Shown in pieces: positions 26,040 through 34,208 of a DNA stretch of 64,000 bases. Under the pieces are notes generated by a model that was not told the origin of the DNA, did no database searches, and was given only the letters and a program-made list of their open reading frames with translations. Where the stretch lies: assembly GCF_002893625.1 (NCBI RefSeq), contig NZ_PKMZ01000005.1:62001-126000 (forward strand), given 5' to 3'. A program made the translations under genes and the position numbers. This DNA comes from Mangrovicella endophytica (GTDB taxonomy: Bacteria; Pseudomonadota; Alphaproteobacteria; Rhizobiales; Rhizobiaceae). Every line of letters starts with the position of its first letter. Within the stretch, counting starts at the first letter, position 1.

Positions 26040-26774
26040 TCACGGAACGACGGTGATCGTTCCCCTCATGTCGTGGTCCTTATCGAGGCCTTCGACATAC
26101 CAGTCGTAACGGCCCGGGCGGATGGTCTGGAACTGGATCGTGATCGGCCCCTTGGCGTCGTATTCCAGCCAAGCCGGCGAGCCGTCCATGTGGATCTCGC
26201 GGTCGGCGATGACGATCTGGTTGTTCCAGACGTTCCGGAAGAAGTCCGGCGCATGCCATTTGTATTCGACGTCGCCCTCCGAGACGATGTCCCAGCGATA
26301 AGGCTGGCCAGCGCGCAGCACGAAGTCCTTGGCGCTGACGGCGTATGGATCGCCGCCCTTGCCGATGACCAGCGGGGTGATGATCTGCGAGGACAGTGAA
26401 ACCTTCGGCAGGCCGATCTGGTCGCCGTTCAGCGCGCTGGCCGGCATCAGCTCCGAGTTCGGCATCATCTTGAGGCCGCTCGCCGGCGGGATCATCGATG
26501 CCGCGCCGTCATCGTCATCATCGTCGTCGCCCGCCGCGGCCGCGCCGCCGCTCGCCGGGGCGTCATCGTCGTCGTCATCATCGTCCGCTGCCGCAGCGCC
26601 CGGCTGTCCTGCGGCAGCGCCGGTGGTCGTCTTGGCGGCCTCATCGTTGTCGTTGTCCTGGTCGTTGCCAGGCATCTCCACGGTCTTCCCGGTGCCCTGC
26701 GCCGAGGCGGTGGCGAGCGGAGCGAGGATGAAGGTCCCCGCCATCAGGGCGATCCATACGGCTTTGTTCAACAT
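26040..26774 (-). CDS. Periplasmic protein with poly-aspartate tracts and degenerate cupredoxin-like domain
   Basis: 244 residues, GAGGAGG box, signal peptide cleaved near SAQGTG. The mature N-terminus holds three acidic clusters: DQDNDNDE (38-45), eight consecutive Asp (64-71) and seven consecutive Asp (83-89), separated by Ala/Gly linkers. From about 115 on, a beta-rich domain ends with GRYDWYVEGLDKDHDMRGTITV, which resembles the C-terminal copper loop of cupredoxins (His and Met kept, Cys absent), and has KWHAPDF where the first His ligand would be. The acidic arms could bind lanthanide or calcium ions, which is inference from composition and from neighbours. Confidence 0.72.
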   Translation of the reverse strand: MLNKAVWIALMAGTFILAPLATASAQGTGKTVEMPGNDQDNDNDEAAKTTTGAAAGQPGAAAADDDDDDDDAPASGGAAAAGDDDDDDDGAASMIPPASGLKMMPNSELMPASALNGDQIGLPKVSLSSQIITPLVIGKGGDPYAVSAKDFVLRAGQPYRWDIVSEGDVEYKWHAPDFFRNVWNNQIVIADREIHMDGSPAWLEYDAKGPITIQFQTIRPGRYDWYVEGLDKDHDMRGTITVVP

Positions 26775-26820
26775 GGTTCCTCCTCAGAAATCCTGGCCCT
26801 GCCGCCGCCACGACGGCCGG

Positions 26821-27795
26821 CTATTTGACGTCGGCGACGGCGACGCCCCATGGCTGCTCGCCCACCTGGACGGACTGCGTGACCTCGTCATTGGCCACGT
26901 CGATGATCGAGATGTCGTTGGAGATGCCGTTGGTCGTGAACAGGTATTTGGCATCCGGCGAGAAGGCCATCTGCCAGACCCGCTGGCCGACAAGGAGGTA
27001 GTCCGTCACTTCGAAGGTCTTGGCATCGACCACGGCGACGCGATTGGCAGGTCCAAGCGCGATATAGGCCTTGGTGTCGTCCGGGGTGATCCTGATGCCG
27101 ACCGGCTGGATCGCCTCGGCGCGGATGCCGGCGATCTCGAAGCTGATCTTCTTCTTGATCTCCTTCGTCGCCGCGTCGATCACCGACACGGTGCCGCCGA
27201 TCTCGGCCGACACCCAGACCTCGGAGCCGTCAGACTTGTACTGCGCGAAACGCGGCCGCGAATCGACGAGGACATTGGCGGTGATCTGCTGGCTGTCGCG
27301 ATCGATGAAATGCGCCATGTTCGTCGTTTCTGACGTATTGACGATCGTCTGCCCGTCCGGGGAAATCCCCATGCCTTCAGGCTCGACGCCGACCGGGATT
27401 TCAGCGAGACGCTCGCCGGTCTTCAGATCGATGACGGTGACGAGATTATCGTCTTCGTTGGCCGCATAGAGGCGGGTTCCATCCGGTGATACGACCAGGA
27501 GCTCGGGATCGGGACCCGACGGGAGCGTCCGCTTGAAGGCGTAGGTCGCGGTGTCGAATTCCTTGATGATGTCGTCGTCGGAGGTGCAGACATAGATGCT
27601 CTTGCCGTCAGGGCTGGCGGCAATGCCGCGCGGCCGCTGGCCCGCACGGAAGGTGTGGACCACCTGGAAGCCGTCGGAATCGATGACGGTGATGTCGTTG
27701 CCCTTCTCGTTGGTGACGAAGAGCTTGTAGGCCGAAGCCGGCTGAGCACTGAAAACGACGCTCGAAAGCAGCGCGGCTGCGATCAATCTCTGCAT
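26821..27795 (-). CDS. Secreted YVTN beta-propeller, PQQ-catabolism associated
   Basis: 324 residues from ATG 27795 (GGGAGG upstream). A signal peptide ends at ASAYKLF. Blades carry KLFVTNEKGNDITVIDSDG, IYVCTSDDDIIKEFD, LYAANEDDNLVTVID, VWVSAEIGGTVSVID, AYIALGPANRVAVVD and LFTTNGISNDISIID. It belongs to the propeller family named for association with PQQ-dependent catabolism. It differs from the first propeller (14008-14976), so the locus has two paralogues. Periplasmic; the partner is unknown. It sits between the PepSY-like and poly-Asp genes in one run. Confidence 0.87.
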   Translation of the reverse strand: MQRLIAAALLSSVVFSAQPASAYKLFVTNEKGNDITVIDSDGFQVVHTFRAGQRPRGIAASPDGKSIYVCTSDDDIIKEFDTATYAFKRTLPSGPDPELLVVSPDGTRLYAANEDDNLVTVIDLKTGERLAEIPVGVEPEGMGISPDGQTIVNTSETTNMAHFIDRDSQQITANVLVDSRPRFAQYKSDGSEVWVSAEIGGTVSVIDAATKEIKKKISFEIAGIRAEAIQPVGIRITPDDTKAYIALGPANRVAVVDAKTFEVTDYLLVGQRVWQMAFSPDAKYLFTTNGISNDISIIDVANDEVTQSVQVGEQPWGVAVADVK

Positions 27796-27921
27796 GAATC
27801 CTCCCGATGGCTCTTCAGAGCTCTGATGCGGCTGCCGGTCTCCCGGCCGGAGAACGAGCCTACGACGCTGTCCCGGCCACGCGCCAGATGGCATCGGCGG
27901 CTGGCAGCGCCGCCCGCCCCG

Positions 27922-28191
27922 TCATTCGTCCAGCGTGATGGAGGTGATCTTGAACGCGCCGTTCAGCTTGATGTCGTACTGACCGATCTCGCAGATCGCA
28001 TCGTCGACCTCGTAGAGGCTGGCGCTCTCCTTCTCCACCGTCTCCGACTTGCAGCCGATCTTGGCGATGGCAGCGGCGACCTTTTGCGTCTCCTCGGCGG
28101 AGGCCATCTCCTCGTCGTCATCGTCGGCGGCAAAGGCCGTGCCGGAGATCAGCAGCGCGGCGAGGGCCGCGGCGCGAAGCATCGTCCTCAT
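27922..28191 (-). CDS. Small secreted PepSY-like protein
   Basis: 89 residues from ATG 28191 (GGAGGATG upstream). The signal peptide ends at TAFAADDDDEEM, so the mature protein starts with an acidic DDDDEE cluster. The rest (VAAAIAKIGCKSETVEKES, then YEVDDAICEIGQYDIKLNGAFKITSI) fits a single PepSY-type fold with two Cys. PepSY domains of this size accompany PQQ dehydrogenase and lut gene sets. A further acidic start next to the poly-Asp protein is notable. Confidence 0.7.
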   Translation of the reverse strand: MRTMLRAAALAALLISGTAFAADDDDEEMASAEETQKVAAAIAKIGCKSETVEKESASLYEVDDAICEIGQYDIKLNGAFKITSITLDE

Positions 28192-28352
28192 CAAGACATC
28201 CTCCATCCCAGAGGCAGCTGCCGCGCAATGTCCATGCCGGACATACGGCGCCAGCGACCCGTCCCATCCCTCTGGACAGGAGGCTAGACGCCAGCTCGCG
28301 TCGCCGCCAATGGGATATATTCCCGTCAGGCGGGTCCGTCGCGGCGGCCGGC

Positions 28353-28997
28353 TCAGCTCTCGCGCGGCTCGCGGCGCAGCATCCGCCCGCCCCCGGTCTC
28401 GATGGCGATGCGGATGAGGTCGGAGGTGCGCTCGACGCCGAGCTTCTCCTTGATCCGGGTGGAGGTGTTGGCGATCGTCTTGTAGGCGACACCAAGTCCC
28501 TCCGCGATCTCCGTGAGGCTGTGGCCCTCGCCGAGCATGTGGAGGATCTGCACCTCGCGCGGCGAGAGCGATGCCGTGGGATCGCTGTCACCCTGGCCGA
28601 GGGTCTCCATCGCCAGCGCCGTCTCGCCATCGACGAAAGGCTCGCCGCGTCCCGCCTTCCGGATGGCGGTGAGAAGGTCGTCCGATGGCGCGCTCTTGGC
28701 GACATAGCCGAGGGCACCTTCCCGCCGCGCCGAGGCGGCATAGGCGATGTCGGAATACATGCTGAAGACGACGATGCGCGCGTCCGGATCGTCGGCGCGC
28801 AGCCGACGCAGCACTTCCAGTCCGCTGCCGCCCTTCAGGTTGATGTCGAGAATGACGACGTCCGGGCGCTGCCGCCGGAAGGCGGCCAACGCCTCCGACG
28901 GCGTCTCCGCCTCGGTGATCGCGGTTGCCACCGTGGCGACGAGGCGCCGCACGCCTTCGCGCACCACCATATGATCGTCGACGATGAGGATCTTCAC
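28353..28997 (-). CDS. NarL/FixJ-type response regulator (FlhR-like)
   Basis: 214 residues: receiver domain 1-120 with acidic pair VDDH at 7-9, phosphoacceptor Asp51 in VVILDINLK, the switch FSMYSD and Lys in AKSAPSDD; LuxR-type helix-turn-helix from about 145 (LSPREVQILHMLGEGHSLTEIAEGL). The start ATG overlaps the histidine kinase gene by four bases. In Paracoccus the FlhSR pair controls C1 oxidation genes and has this architecture and neighbourhood, so control of the xox/lut genes is likely but inferred. Confidence 0.88.
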   Translation of the reverse strand: MKILIVDDHMVVREGVRRLVATVATAITEAETPSEALAAFRRQRPDVVILDINLKGGSGLEVLRRLRADDPDARIVVFSMYSDIAYAASARREGALGYVAKSAPSDDLLTAIRKAGRGEPFVDGETALAMETLGQGDSDPTASLSPREVQILHMLGEGHSLTEIAEGLGVAYKTIANTSTRIKEKLGVERTSDLIRIAIETGGGRMLRREPRES

Positions 28998-30367
28998 GCT
29001 GCACGCCCTTGGAGAGCCGGCGCCAGCTCGAGGTGCTCTGCCGCCGGTGCTGGCAGGCGTCCTTCGATCGACACGCCGGGCGGCAGGGCGACCGGACGAA
29101 CAAGCAGGGTTCCACCGGCAGCTTCGACGCGCTCGCGCATGCCGATGAGCCCATAGCCGGAACCGTGATTGGTGGCCGCTCCGAAGCCGCCGCCATCGTC
29201 CGTGACGGCAAAGCGCGTTGAGCCGTCGGCCTCGTCGCTGACGACGATGCGGATCAGCGTCGGCCGGGCATGGCGGAGCGCGTTGCTGACGGCCTCCCGG
29301 ATCACCCGATGGAGCAGGGTCTCCGCTTCCGGCCCCCGGTCCGCATCGGCGACATCAAGGCGGAAGGTGACATCGCGGTGGCGCAGGCCGAGTTCGGCAA
29401 CAAGACCCTCCAAGGCAGCCTTCAGACCGAGGGCGGGCAGGGTTCCCGGGCGCAGTGTGCCAAGGATGCGGCGCACATGCAGGCCGACATGGCGGGCCGC
29501 CTGCCGGATGGCAATGGCGCGCTCCTCGACGGCGCCGGGGGAACTGCCGGCCGATCTCGCCAGCCGCGCGATCTCGCCGGCATCGACGTCGATGGCGAAG
29601 ACGAAGGGGCCGACCTCGTCATGAAGGTCGCGGGCGAGCTCGGCGCGCTCCTCGTCCTGCAGCCGCAGCAGCTGCTCGGCGAGCCGGCGGTTGTTGCGGT
29701 CGAATTCGGCCAGCCGCACGGCCATGGCGTTGCAGCTCGCCGCGAGGTTCGCCAGTTCCGGCGCGCCCCTGACGGCGAGCGCGGTGGCATAGTCACCGCC
29801 GCCGATCCGCTGAAAGGCGGTGGAGAGCTCCCCAAGCGGCCTTAGGGCCTGACCGACGACGAGATAGATCAGCACGAAGCAGGCAGCGACGAAGAGGCCG
29901 AGCAGCGCGAGCAGCAGCCAGATCTCGTCCCAGGCCTCGGCCAGCTCATTGCGCGGATCCACGGCGACGACGGCCGCGACGATCGGCGCAGCACTGCCCG
30001 ACAGCGGCATGACCGTCGCGCCTGCATGCGGCGCGAAGGCTGCGTAGAACCACTCCGGCATGGCCTGAGCGGCCTTCGCGGGATGCGAGGTCATCCGCAC
30101 CGCACCGCCGGCATCGATCATCATGATCTGGATGTGACGGTCGCCGTTGAACGCCTGCACGAAGGCGGTCAGCAGCGCCGTCGGATCGGCCGCGGCCGGA
30201 AGCTGGCCGATCAACTGCGTCACACGGTTGGATGCGACATGGCGTGCAGCGCCGATCTCCGTCGCCACCTTGCGCTGGATATGGCCATGGATGAGGACGC
30301 CGCCGATCATCACAATGGCGGCAAGAGCCACAATGATCGCTGCGAGGAGGCGGCTGCGGATCGACAC
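28994..30367 (-). CDS. Membrane histidine kinase, NarX/FlhS type
   Basis: 457 residues. Membrane segments at about 7-27 and 148-171 flank a periplasmic sensor of about 120 residues; HAMP follows to about 225, then HisKA_3 with phospho-His249 in ARDLHDEVGPFVFAIDVD. The ATPase domain has the N-box EAVSNALRHA and the G-boxes TDDGGGFG and GYGLIGMRERVE. The upstream substrate-binding protein ends 76 bases away. Together with the next gene it forms a two-component pair; the signal is unknown. Confidence 0.9.
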   Translation of the reverse strand: MSIRSRLLAAIIVALAAIVMIGGVLIHGHIQRKVATEIGAARHVASNRVTQLIGQLPAAADPTALLTAFVQAFNGDRHIQIMMIDAGGAVRMTSHPAKAAQAMPEWFYAAFAPHAGATVMPLSGSAAPIVAAVVAVDPRNELAEAWDEIWLLLALLGLFVAACFVLIYLVVGQALRPLGELSTAFQRIGGGDYATALAVRGAPELANLAASCNAMAVRLAEFDRNNRRLAEQLLRLQDEERAELARDLHDEVGPFVFAIDVDAGEIARLARSAGSSPGAVEERAIAIRQAARHVGLHVRRILGTLRPGTLPALGLKAALEGLVAELGLRHRDVTFRLDVADADRGPEAETLLHRVIREAVSNALRHARPTLIRIVVSDEADGSTRFAVTDDGGGFGAATNHGSGYGLIGMRERVEAAGGTLLVRPVALPPGVSIEGRLPAPAAEHLELAPALQGRAA

Positions 30368-30442
30368 GCGCGGGTTCCGGTTTTTCGATGCGCGATTATC
30401 GGCAGCCGGCGGGCTTGATGCAAACGCGCCGCCGAAACGCCG

Positions 30443-31723
30443 CTACTTCGCCAGGACGCACTTCGTCTCCGGCCGGTCGATGCCGAGCGTATCGAGCTCC
30501 GAAACCTGGTGGAGAAACCCTTCCTGCGGCGAGTCGCTCACCACCGAACGCGCCTCTCCAAGCAGGATCGGCTGGCGCAACTGCCAGTTCCAGTCGCGGA
30601 AGGTCAGCTTCTGCCCCTTGAAGGCGGCGATGGAGAACTCCGGGCTGCGCAGATAATCGTTGATCTTCTGCGGATCGACCGAGTTGGTGCGCGTCGCCGC
30701 CTCGCCGACGGTGCGCACCGCCGTCCAGGCCTGCATATCCTTGGCATCCATGCGCCGGCCCGCCGCCTTCTCGAAACGGCTCTGCATCTGCGCGCCGCCC
30801 CACTGCTCGCTGGCCGGGTGCCAGCTGGAAGCGCGCAGGCCCGCCGTGCCGGCTACGGGCCGGGGGATCCAGGTATGCCAGGGGATATAGGTGCCGAAGA
30901 CCTCGCTTTCGTCGGCGACGAGCACGACGTCGTGGTCGGGCAGCCCTTGCATGAAGACGGGAATCTGCCGCTGCACCTGCGCCTGGCCGGAATCGGTGGC
31001 TCTTGCCCCGCCGGTGTCCTTGAAGATGCGCTCCTCGACGATGCTGCCGCCGAATTTGGTGGCGGAGCGCTTCAGCGCTTCGGCGAAGAGGACGTCGTTC
31101 GGGTGCTCGCCCGAAATCAGCACCCAGTTCCGCCACTGCTTCCAGATCAGGTACTGGGCGAGCGCATCGGTGAGCATCGAGCGCGTCGGCGCCGTGTGCA
31201 TGACATTGGCGCGGCAGTTCTCCTCGCGCAGGCTGTCGTCGGTTGCCCCGGCGTTCAGGACCGTGGCACCCTGATCGCGCACCGCGTCCGCCACTTTCAG
31301 CGTGTCTTCCGCCGTCAGATCGGTGACGATGAAGCGGACGCCATCCTGCAACAGGGCCTGTGCGGCCGCGACGGCATCCTCCCCCGGCGCCAGCGTCTTG
31401 GCATCCAGCTTGAAGGCCTGGCCCATGAAGCGGCCGGTCGTGTCATTATCGGCAATCGCGAGCTCGGCGCCCGCGATGCCGATGTTCTCGGGCGGAATAT
31501 CCAGCGCCGAGAGGGCGAGCGTGCGCTCATAGGTCCGGAGGTAACCGATCTGGATCGTGCCGCCCTTCGCCCCGGCGGCCGGCGGGACAGGGGCTGGCGC
31601 GGCAGAGCCTGGCGATGCCGGCGGCTGCTGCGCGAAGGCGGCAGCGGGCGCCGTGAGGATGCAGCCCACGAGAGCCGCTGCGGCCAGGCGGCGCGGCATT
31701 CGATCGAAAGCCCTGCGAAGCAT
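30443..31723 (-). CDS. ABC transporter substrate-binding protein, PQQ/alcohol-associated (LivJ-like)
   Basis: 426 residues with a GAGGAGGTGA box, a signal peptide ending at AFAQQP and an Ala/Pro-rich linker to about 50. The rest is a type 1 periplasmic binding fold (IQIGYLRTYERTLALSALD, FIVTDLTAEDTLKVADAV, NWVLISGEHPNDVLFAEAL, and a long C-terminal lobe). It belongs to the subgroup adjacent to PQQ dehydrogenases, which in Methylorubrum lies in the lanthanide-utilisation cluster. It is the first gene of the minus-strand run and may cooperate with the ABC-2 pair, which would be an odd mix of importer-type and exporter-type parts. Confidence 0.85.
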   Translation of the reverse strand: MLRRAFDRMPRRLAAAALVGCILTAPAAAFAQQPPASPGSAAPAPVPPAAGAKGGTIQIGYLRTYERTLALSALDIPPENIGIAGAELAIADNDTTGRFMGQAFKLDAKTLAPGEDAVAAAQALLQDGVRFIVTDLTAEDTLKVADAVRDQGATVLNAGATDDSLREENCRANVMHTAPTRSMLTDALAQYLIWKQWRNWVLISGEHPNDVLFAEALKRSATKFGGSIVEERIFKDTGGARATDSGQAQVQRQIPVFMQGLPDHDVVLVADESEVFGTYIPWHTWIPRPVAGTAGLRASSWHPASEQWGGAQMQSRFEKAAGRRMDAKDMQAWTAVRTVGEAATRTNSVDPQKINDYLRSPEFSIAAFKGQKLTFRDWNWQLRQPILLGEARSVVSDSPQEGFLHQVSELDTLGIDRPETKCVLAK

Positions 31724-31811
31724 CTGTCACCTCCTCGATCCGTTGCCCGCCTCCACAAGCCACACGGATTGGTCGTTGTTCGGCGCGGTCCCGGCGCCTA
31801 AGATCGAGGCT

Positions 31812-32354
31812 ATGAGGTACGATCCGGTGCTGCGAAAGCAAGCGAGACTTTTTCCCGTTCTGGCTGCTGCCCTGTGGGGCGTGCTCCTTGCCGCGCCTGC
31901 CAGCGCAGCCGAGCGCAAGGTCGCCATCTTCGATTTCGAACTGATCGATTCCAGCCTCGAAGGGCAGATGATGGGCCAGAATCCCGGCGAGCAGGCGCGG
32001 CTCGCCCGGATGGCGCCGATGCTCGGTGAGGACATGAAGGACGAGGCGAATCTGGCGCTCGTCGACATCGCGCCGGTGCGCTCGAAGGCGCAGTCGCAGA
32101 ACCTGCAGTCCTGCGGCAACTGTGCTGTGACCCTGGCCCGCGAAATCGGCGCCGACATCGCGGTCACCGGCACGGTGCAGAAGGTCTCGAATCTCATCCT
32201 CAACATCAACGCCTATGCCTTCGACGTGAAGAGCGGCAAGGCGCTGGCTCGGGGCAGTGCCGACATCCGTTCCAACACCGAAGAGAGCTGGAATCGCGGC
32301 CTCCATTACCTCTGGCACAACACGCTGAAGAAGCAGATCGAGGCGGTGCGGTGA
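31812..32354 (+). CDS. DUF2380-type secreted protein
   Basis: 180 residues from ATG 31812, with GAGG just before it. A signal peptide ends at PASAAERK. The core has VAIFDFELIDSSLEG, CGNCAVTLAREIGADIAVTGTVQKVSNLILNI (partly quoted) and AYAFDVKSGKALARGSADIRSN, typical of the DUF2380 family of TolB-N-like folds. Frequently found in methylotroph C1 clusters, from memory; function unknown. Its stop overlaps the mfnB GTG start by four bases, which ties it to the methanofuran operon. It diverges from the ABC binding protein gene. Confidence 0.8.
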   Translation: MRYDPVLRKQARLFPVLAAALWGVLLAAPASAAERKVAIFDFELIDSSLEGQMMGQNPGEQARLARMAPMLGEDMKDEANLALVDIAPVRSKAQSQNLQSCGNCAVTLAREIGADIAVTGTVQKVSNLILNINAYAFDVKSGKALARGSADIRSNTEESWNRGLHYLWHNTLKKQIEAVR

Positions 32355-33433
32355 CGCGGCTTCTGGCCAGCGTCACCGGCCCGACTGAGGCGCTGGTGGC
32401 GCTGGAGGGCGGCGCCGACTTCATCGACCTGAAGGATCCGGCCCGCGGCGCGCTCGGCGCCGTGGCGGTGTCTGTACTCGCCGAAACCATTGCCGTGGTG
32501 GCGGGGCGCCGCCCGGTGTCCGCGGTTGCCGGCGATCTGCCGATGGAGCCGGCGATCGTACGTGCCGCCGTCGCAGAGCGCAGCGATGCCGACTTCGTCA
32601 AGATCGGCCTGTTTCCGGCACCCGGCGCGGCGCGGCGCGCCGTGATCGAGGCGCTGGCGGATCTTGCCGGTGAGACGGGTCTCATTGCGGTGTTCTTCGC
32701 CGATGGCGATCCGGATTTCTCGCTCCTGCCGCTCCTGCGCGATGCCGGCTTCCAGGGTGCGATGATCGACACGCTGGGCAAGGAGAGCGGCCGGCTGCTC
32801 GCTCACCTGAGCCTGTCGCGCCTGCACAGCTTCGTTAACCGCTGCCGCGACCTGTCGCTGATGAGCGGCCTTGCCGGTTCCCTCGAAGAGCCGGACATCC
32901 CCCGCCTCGTGGTGCTGAAGCCGGACTATCTCGGCTTCCGAGGGGCGCTGACGGCAGGCAGCCGCGACGATGCCATCGATGCCGCGGCGGTGGCGCGCGT
33001 CCGCGCCTTGCTGCCGCGTGACGGTGGCGCGCCCAGAGAGGCTCCGCGCGGCCCAGGCGACCGGATCTTCGTGCGCGACTTTGTGCTGCCGATGGAGATC
33101 GGCGCCTATGGCCACGAGCGCGGCCGGCGTCAGGACGTGCGCTTTTCGGTGGAGGCCGACATCGACCGGCTCCGCGATGACCCGCAGTCGATGGGGGATA
33201 TCTACTCCTACGATCTCATCATCGATGCCATCCGGCTCCTGGCCGAGCGGCCGCATACGGACCTCGTGGAGACGTTGGCGGTCAAGCTGGCGGCCGATGT
33301 CCTGTCGGACCAACGGGTGCGACGCGTCACGGTGCGGGTGGAAAAGCTCGAGCTGGGACCCGGCGCCGTCGGAATCGAGATCACGCGCGAGCGTCATGCC
33401 GAGGGGCAAGACAGGACCGGACAGCTTCGCTAA
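32351..33433 (+). CDS. mfnB: Fusion of MfnB (4-HFC-P synthase) and FolB-like dihydroneopterin aldolase
   Basis: 360 residues from GTG 32351. Residues 1-230 are the MfnB (DUF556) barrel with the Schiff-base Lys28 in IDLKDPARGALGA, Lys84 in DFVKIGLF, Asp140 and Lys144 in MIDTLGKESG. MfnB makes the furan ring precursor of methanofuran from two glyceraldehyde-3-phosphates. Residues about 238-350 are a FolB/dihydroneopterin-aldolase-like fold (FVRDFVLPMEIGAYGHERGRRQ, YSYDLIIDAI). The fusion joins furan and pterin chemistry in one chain; whether the FolB half is active for H4MPT precursors is inference. Confidence 0.88.
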   Translation: MTRLLASVTGPTEALVALEGGADFIDLKDPARGALGAVAVSVLAETIAVVAGRRPVSAVAGDLPMEPAIVRAAVAERSDADFVKIGLFPAPGAARRAVIEALADLAGETGLIAVFFADGDPDFSLLPLLRDAGFQGAMIDTLGKESGRLLAHLSLSRLHSFVNRCRDLSLMSGLAGSLEEPDIPRLVVLKPDYLGFRGALTAGSRDDAIDAAAVARVRALLPRDGGAPREAPRGPGDRIFVRDFVLPMEIGAYGHERGRRQDVRFSVEADIDRLRDDPQSMGDIYSYDLIIDAIRLLAERPHTDLVETLAVKLAADVLSDQRVRRVTVRVEKLELGPGAVGIEITRERHAEGQDRTGQLR

Positions 33434-33529
33434 TGTCCGCAGGCCCGAGGGGAGGGTGCGTCGGCCTGCGGCTTCTGCCGTCTTGTGCGTCGACGGGACG
33501 TTGAGGGAAAGGCCGCGGGACGGCACGAC

Positions 33530-34168
33530 ATGGATGTACTGGTAGTCAAAATCGGCGGCAGCCTCGCGCGTTCGGGCGACCTGCCGCGCTGGATACAGGC
33601 TTTGGAAGAAAGCCGGACGCCGCTGGTGATCGTGCCGGGCGGCGGCCCCTTTGCGGATGCCGTGCGCAACAATCAGTCGCCGATCGGCTATGACGATGCC
33701 GCCGCGCATCGCATGGCGATCCTGGCGATGGAGCAGTTCGGCTATGCGCTGGTCAGTCGGGGACGGCGGCTGGTTGCCGCCGCTTCGGAGGAGGCGATCG
33801 CCCAAGCCTTGGCCGCGGACCGCATTCCGGTGTGGATGCCGAGTGCGATGCTCTTCGACGATCCGGACCTGCCGCAGGACTGGAGCGTCACATCCGACAG
33901 CCTCGCTGCCTGGCTGGCGCGGCGGCTGAAGGCGCCGCGGCTGCTGCTGGTCAAGCAGATCGACCTGCCGAAGGATGCAACGATCGAGAGCCTGTCGCGG
34001 GCACGTATGGTGGACGAAGCCTTCGTGCAGATGCTTCCCGAGACGGTGGCGTTGAGCCTGGCCGGCCCGGCGGCGCTCGGCTCGGCCGGACGGCGGCTCG
34101 CCGAAGGCATGGTGCCCGGCAGCGTCGCGCGCCGGACCAGCACGGCCTCCGCGGAGGCGACGCCGTGA
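33530..34168 (+). CDS. mfnE: Amino-acid-kinase family MfnE-like kinase
   Basis: 212 residues from ATG 33530. The amino acid kinase fold shows MDVLVVKIGGSLARSG at the N-terminus, VIVPGGGPFADAVR near 40, VTSDSLAAWLARRL near 120 and LLLVKQIDLPK. MfnE phosphorylates the aminomethylfuran phosphate intermediate to a diphosphate in methanofuran synthesis. It lies between the MfnB fusion and the DHPS-like gene. Identity rests on family plus context; the substrate is inferred. Confidence 0.8.
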   Translation: MDVLVVKIGGSLARSGDLPRWIQALEESRTPLVIVPGGGPFADAVRNNQSPIGYDDAAAHRMAILAMEQFGYALVSRGRRLVAAASEEAIAQALAADRIPVWMPSAMLFDDPDLPQDWSVTSDSLAAWLARRLKAPRLLLVKQIDLPKDATIESLSRARMVDEAFVQMLPETVALSLAGPAALGSAGRRLAEGMVPGSVARRTSTASAEATP

Positions 34169-34208
34169 CCATCCCGCCACCGGATCGCCTGCCAAGCCGG
34201 CGCTGCTG

